Positions 6,095-8,043 of a DNA stretch of 8,043 nucleotides are shown here, piece by piece. The stretch comes from Spirochaetaceae bacterium. GTDB lineage: Bacteria; Spirochaetota; Spirochaetia; Treponematales; Breznakiellaceae. The stretch is from NCBI GenBank assembly GCA_031275595.1, contig JAISOO010000136.1, forward strand, positions 1 to 8,043, written 5' to 3'. The position numbers were made by a program, and so were the translations under genes. Position 1 is the first letter of the stretch. The number at the start of each line of letters is the position of its first letter. Under the pieces are notes generated by a model that worked only from the letters and a program-made list of their open reading frames with translations, was not told the DNA's origin and ran no database searches.

Positions 6095-7177
6095 ATGAAG
6101 AAAATACCTGTATCAGCCGCAGCCCTGTCCGCAGTTCTGTTCGCCCTGACCGCCCTCAGCGGCTGCACGAAACAATCGGCGGGTGCCGACCCCGCCGCAA
6201 CCGCCGCCGAATCAGACCGTTTGAACATCTATTGTTGGACCTACTATGTTCCCCTTTCGATACGGGAAAAATTTGAAGAGGAGTACGGCGTTACCATCAT
6301 ATTTGATGAATATGACTCCAACGAAACCATGTACGCCCATATTCAAGCCGGGGGAAGCGGGTATGACATCGTCTTCCCTTCGGGGGACTATGTGTCTATC
6401 ATGATAAAGCAGGATATGTTTGAGCGGATCGACCAATCCAGGCTTTCCAACCTGGGCAATATCGATCCCCTGGTACTGGAAAAAACTACCTATGATCCCA
6501 ACATGGAGTACAGTGTACCCTATTATTTTGGCGCCGCGGGGATCGCGGTGAATACCGAGCGGGTTCCCAATTTTGAGCGGAGCTGGTCTATTTTCGGCAG
6601 AGAGGATCTTCGGGGCCGGATGACCATGCTGGATGATATGCGGGAAGTGATGGGGGATGCCCTGGTCTTCCTCGGTTATTCGGTGAATTCCAAAAACCCC
6701 GATGAGATTGAAGCCGCCAAAAACCTTATCAACAATACCTGGAAGCCGAACCTGGTTAAATTTGACGCCGAGGCCCCGGGCAAGGGGTTCGCCAACGGTG
6801 ATTTCTGGGTGATCCAGGGGTATGTGGAAATGGTGTATGAAGAAATATCCGAAGCGCAGAAAGCAACCACCGCCTTCTTTATACCCCCCGAGGGGGGCCC
6901 CGCCTATATCGACAGCATGTGTATATTGAAGGGTGCTAAAAATATCGACCTGGCCCACAAATTCATCGATTTTATCCACCGGCCGGAGATCTACGCGGAA
7001 TTTACCGATTATTTCGGCTTCCCCTCCACGGCAAACATCCCCGCCCGGCAGCTCAAAACGAGGGATCCCTACTACACCGCGGATGAGCTGCTCAGGACCG
7101 AATTGAAGGACGACCTGGGGGAAACCCTGGATCTGTACAACACCGCATGGTTTGACTCGATCCGTATCGGGGAATAA
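6095..7177 (+). CDS. potD: Polyamine-binding lipoprotein PotD
   Basis: This 360-residue solute-binding lipoprotein captures polyamine and delivers it to PotBC. A signal peptide (KK at 2-3, hydrophobic 7-20) ends in lipobox LSGC, so C24 is the lipidated residue; a flexible Ala/Gly-rich linker follows to about 40. Family blocks are YCWTYYVP (46-53), DSNETMYA (74-81), FPSGDY (94-99), DDMREVMGDAL (180-190) and EGGPAYIDSM (266-275). Compared by eye with E. coli PotD, W48, Y51, D181, E184 and D273 keep ligand residues, whereas Y85, W229, W255, Y293 and Q327 appear to be D98, Y243, Y271, F309 and K338. Shine-Dalgarno AGGAGG is five bases before ATG. Last in the operon, 69 bases after potC, behind a stem-loop. 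The best relative I know is T. pallidum TP0655. Polyamine binding is confident; which polyamine is not. Confidence 0.93.
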   Translation: MKKIPVSAAALSAVLFALTALSGCTKQSAGADPAATAAESDRLNIYCWTYYVPLSIREKFEEEYGVTIIFDEYDSNETMYAHIQAGGSGYDIVFPSGDYVSIMIKQDMFERIDQSRLSNLGNIDPLVLEKTTYDPNMEYSVPYYFGAAGIAVNTERVPNFERSWSIFGREDLRGRMTMLDDMREVMGDALVFLGYSVNSKNPDEIEAAKNLINNTWKPNLVKFDAEAPGKGFANGDFWVIQGYVEMVYEEISEAQKATTAFFIPPEGGPAYIDSMCILKGAKNIDLAHKFIDFIHRPEIYAEFTDYFGFPSTANIPARQLKTRDPYYTADELLRTELKDDLGETLDLYNTAWFDSIRIGE

Positions 7178-7257
7178 CCAAACAACCACGAACCTCACCG
7201 GCCGTCACGAACGTTTCATGTAAAATTTCCGGATTTGTTCGTGGGGTTTGTTTGGTT
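7176..7257. repeat. Large bulged inverted repeat after potD
   Basis: AACCAAACAA (7176-7185) plus CCACGAAC (7186-7193) pairs with GTTCGTGG (7237-7244) plus TTGTTTGGTT (7248-7257). This gives 18 base pairs with a 3-base bulge (7245-7247) around a 43-base loop. The left arm includes the potD stop codon. A second CACGAAC at 7206-7212 could pair with the same GTTCGTG (7237-7243), so two alternative stems are possible. There is no T-run, so it is not a standard intrinsic terminator, but it separates two convergent genes and may block transcription or protect 3' ends. A small TATCCG/CGGATA stem (7280-7285 with 7296-7301) lies just beyond. Confidence 0.6.
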
Positions 7258-7317
7258 CGCGGGTAAATTGCTTGAGGCATATCCGGGAGCCTTCGCGGAT
7301 ACCGGAGGGACGCAATG

Positions 7318-7878
7318 TCAGCGACCGCCCATGTCCAGGGCGGCGCCTATTTGAGCGTTAAATTCCCCTCCGGTCATTTCGCCCTTGAGGAAGCCGGTAA
7401 TAATACGGCGGATCACCGGGGGGAAGGTTTTCCAATACCGGTCGGGCCAGGAACCCATCTCGGCCCGGAGTTCCCGGTCTTCTTTTTCGTCCATCCGCCC
7501 CAGGGAAAAGGCAATAAACTGCTCCACCATGGCGGCAAGGAGATCCCGGGGAAGCGTTTCCCCGGTTCCCTCCCCGGGGATCCACTCCCCGAGGAGTTCC
7601 GCGATCTGTTCGTCCCCCAGCTCCGGCGCCTCCTGCCGGATGATCCGTTCCGCCATGGACCGGACCGTGTCCTTGAGGTCCTGTACGCCGGTCCCCATAT
7701 TAATCCGGGCGGAAAGGTCCCGGGCGAGTTTCTGGGGGTCCGGCAGGTTCCGCATCCCCCCAAAGAGGGCCAAATCCCGGCGCCGCTTTACCACCGCGGC
7801 GGCCACCGCCTCAATGGACTTCTCGTTACAGCGGTTTAAAATATAATCTATTACCCCTACCAATTCCGGATCTGCCAT
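7318..7878 (-). CDS. Uncharacterised helix-rich soluble protein
   Basis: I do not recognise this 186-residue protein. It has no signal peptide or membrane segment. It is rich in Glu, Asp, Arg and Leu in patterns expected for alpha-helices, with tryptophans in EWIPGEG and GSWPDRYWK. A basic KRRRDLALFGGMRNLP stretch lies near residues 31-46. Codon use (CGG, GGG, GCC, GAC) matches the neighbouring genes, which argues that this strand, not the overlapping plus-strand frames, is coding. ATG 7878 starts MADPELVG. A GTG at 7911 would add eleven residues but has no ribosome site. GGAGGGG (complement of 7892-7898) lies 13 bases before the ATG, a long spacing. The gene converges on potD with 140 bases between stops. 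Its role cannot be inferred from context. Confidence 0.75.
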   Translation of the reverse strand: MADPELVGVIDYILNRCNEKSIEAVAAAVVKRRRDLALFGGMRNLPDPQKLARDLSARINMGTGVQDLKDTVRSMAERIIRQEAPELGDEQIAELLGEWIPGEGTGETLPRDLLAAMVEQFIAFSLGRMDEKEDRELRAEMGSWPDRYWKTFPPVIRRIITGFLKGEMTGGEFNAQIGAALDMGGR

Positions 7879-7884
7879 GAGGTA

Positions 7885-7913
7885 AGCATAACCCCTCCGG
7901 GGCGTCCTCACAA
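7885..7913 (-). promoter_or_regulatory. Candidate promoter of the minus-strand gene
   Basis: On the minus strand, TTGTGA (complement of 7908-7913) and TATGCT (complement of 7885-7890) are separated by 17 bases and each match four of six consensus positions. The -10 would end six bases before ATG 7878, so transcription would begin at about the start codon. The spacer holds the dyad CCCC-GGA-GGGG (7892-7902). This is a weak match and is offered as a candidate only. Confidence 0.3.
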
Positions 7914-7947
7914 GGTCGGTAGACCGCGTTTGCTTTTTGCGCTTTGC

Positions 7948-8029
7948 CCCGCGAAGCCTGCGGGTGGGCGGGAATTCCCCCGGCTCACTAACCTGTAGAG
8001 TCCGCCTCCGCAGCGGAACCTACGGTTCC
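7948..8029. repeat. Cluster of short GC-rich dyads at the right edge
   Basis: The stretch upstream of the minus-strand gene has no recognisable gene. It contains CCCGC/GCGGG (7948-7952 with 7960-7964), the palindrome GGGAATTCCC (7970-7979), TCCGC-A-GCGGA (8007-8017) and GGAACC-TAC-GGTTCC (8015-8029). Some may be parts of a dispersed repeat cut by the window edge. The minus-strand frame of the neighbouring gene stays open through here to a TAG at 8020-8022, but without a credible start. Confidence 0.35.
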
Positions 8030-8043
8030 TTGGGTCTGCTCCG

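Noticed and set aside
7315..7839. Plus-strand frames of 174 and 153 codons opposite the minus-strand gene
   Set aside because: They are rich in Pro, Gly, Arg and His as expected for the antisense of GC-rich coding DNA, and the codon pattern on the minus strand matches the neighbouring genes.
7912..8019. Extension of the minus-strand gene toward the right edge through an open frame
   Set aside because: The frame is open to a TAG at 8020-8022, but the only possible starts are a CTG without a ribosome site; the translated stretch is Arg/Pro-rich and overlaps GC-rich dyads.
1..8043. CRISPR array, tRNA, rRNA, transposase gene or phage gene
   Set aside because: No regularly spaced repeats, tRNA cloverleaf, rRNA-like core sequence or transposase or phage motif was found on either strand.

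Overview
The window (GC-rich, with dense GGG/CGG/CCC codon use) reads like a chromosomal segment of a GC-rich spirochaete, most likely a Treponema of the termite-gut type. This is inferred from the contiguous potABCD order, which Treponema pallidum shares (TP0652-TP0655), and from the overall style of the proteins. No taxonomic marker gene is present, so the assignment is an inference.

Layout. (a) 1-29: the first nine codons of a gene leaving the window on the minus strand, with a clear Shine-Dalgarno and an extended -10 promoter at 68-76. (b) About 80-371: a gene-poor upstream region with a 16-base dyad (148-163) and several possible RNA helices. (c) 385-1383: galE (UDP-glucose 4-epimerase). 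It has no Shine-Dalgarno, and a consensus extended -10 box ends seven bases before its ATG, so its mRNA may be leaderless. (d) 1380-1552: AT-rich perfect hairpins bounded by a near-perfect 9-base direct repeat, suggestive of a small palindromic or MITE-like element inserted at the galE stop codon. (e) 1645-2889: an M20-family metallohydrolase with the full set of metal ligands. (f) 3079-7177: a complete polyamine ABC importer operon, potA (ATPase), potB and potC (permeases) and potD (lipoprotein receptor). PotA/potB and potB/potC are joined by identical GTGA start/stop overlaps. PotD is separated by 69 bases holding a 9-bp stem that abuts its Shine-Dalgarno. (g) 7176-7257: a large bulged inverted repeat after potD. 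(h) 7318-7878 on the minus strand: an unrecognised, helix-rich soluble protein convergent with potD. (i) 7912-8043: its upstream region with small GC-rich dyads.

How the genes work together. PotD, anchored by lipid to a membrane, should capture a polyamine. PotB and PotC form the transmembrane channel, and PotA hydrolyses ATP to drive import. GalE interconverts UDP-glucose and UDP-galactose for surface glycans or galactose use. The M20 hydrolase probably deacylates or cleaves an N-acyl amino acid or dipeptide. Nothing in the sequence ties galE or the M20 gene functionally to the transporter.

I found no new multi-gene system. The points most worth a second look are non-coding: the double-cruciform element after galE, possible leaderless starts for galE and the minus-strand gene, and the stem that may stabilise or gate the potD message. 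PotD also has several substitutions at ligand-site positions.
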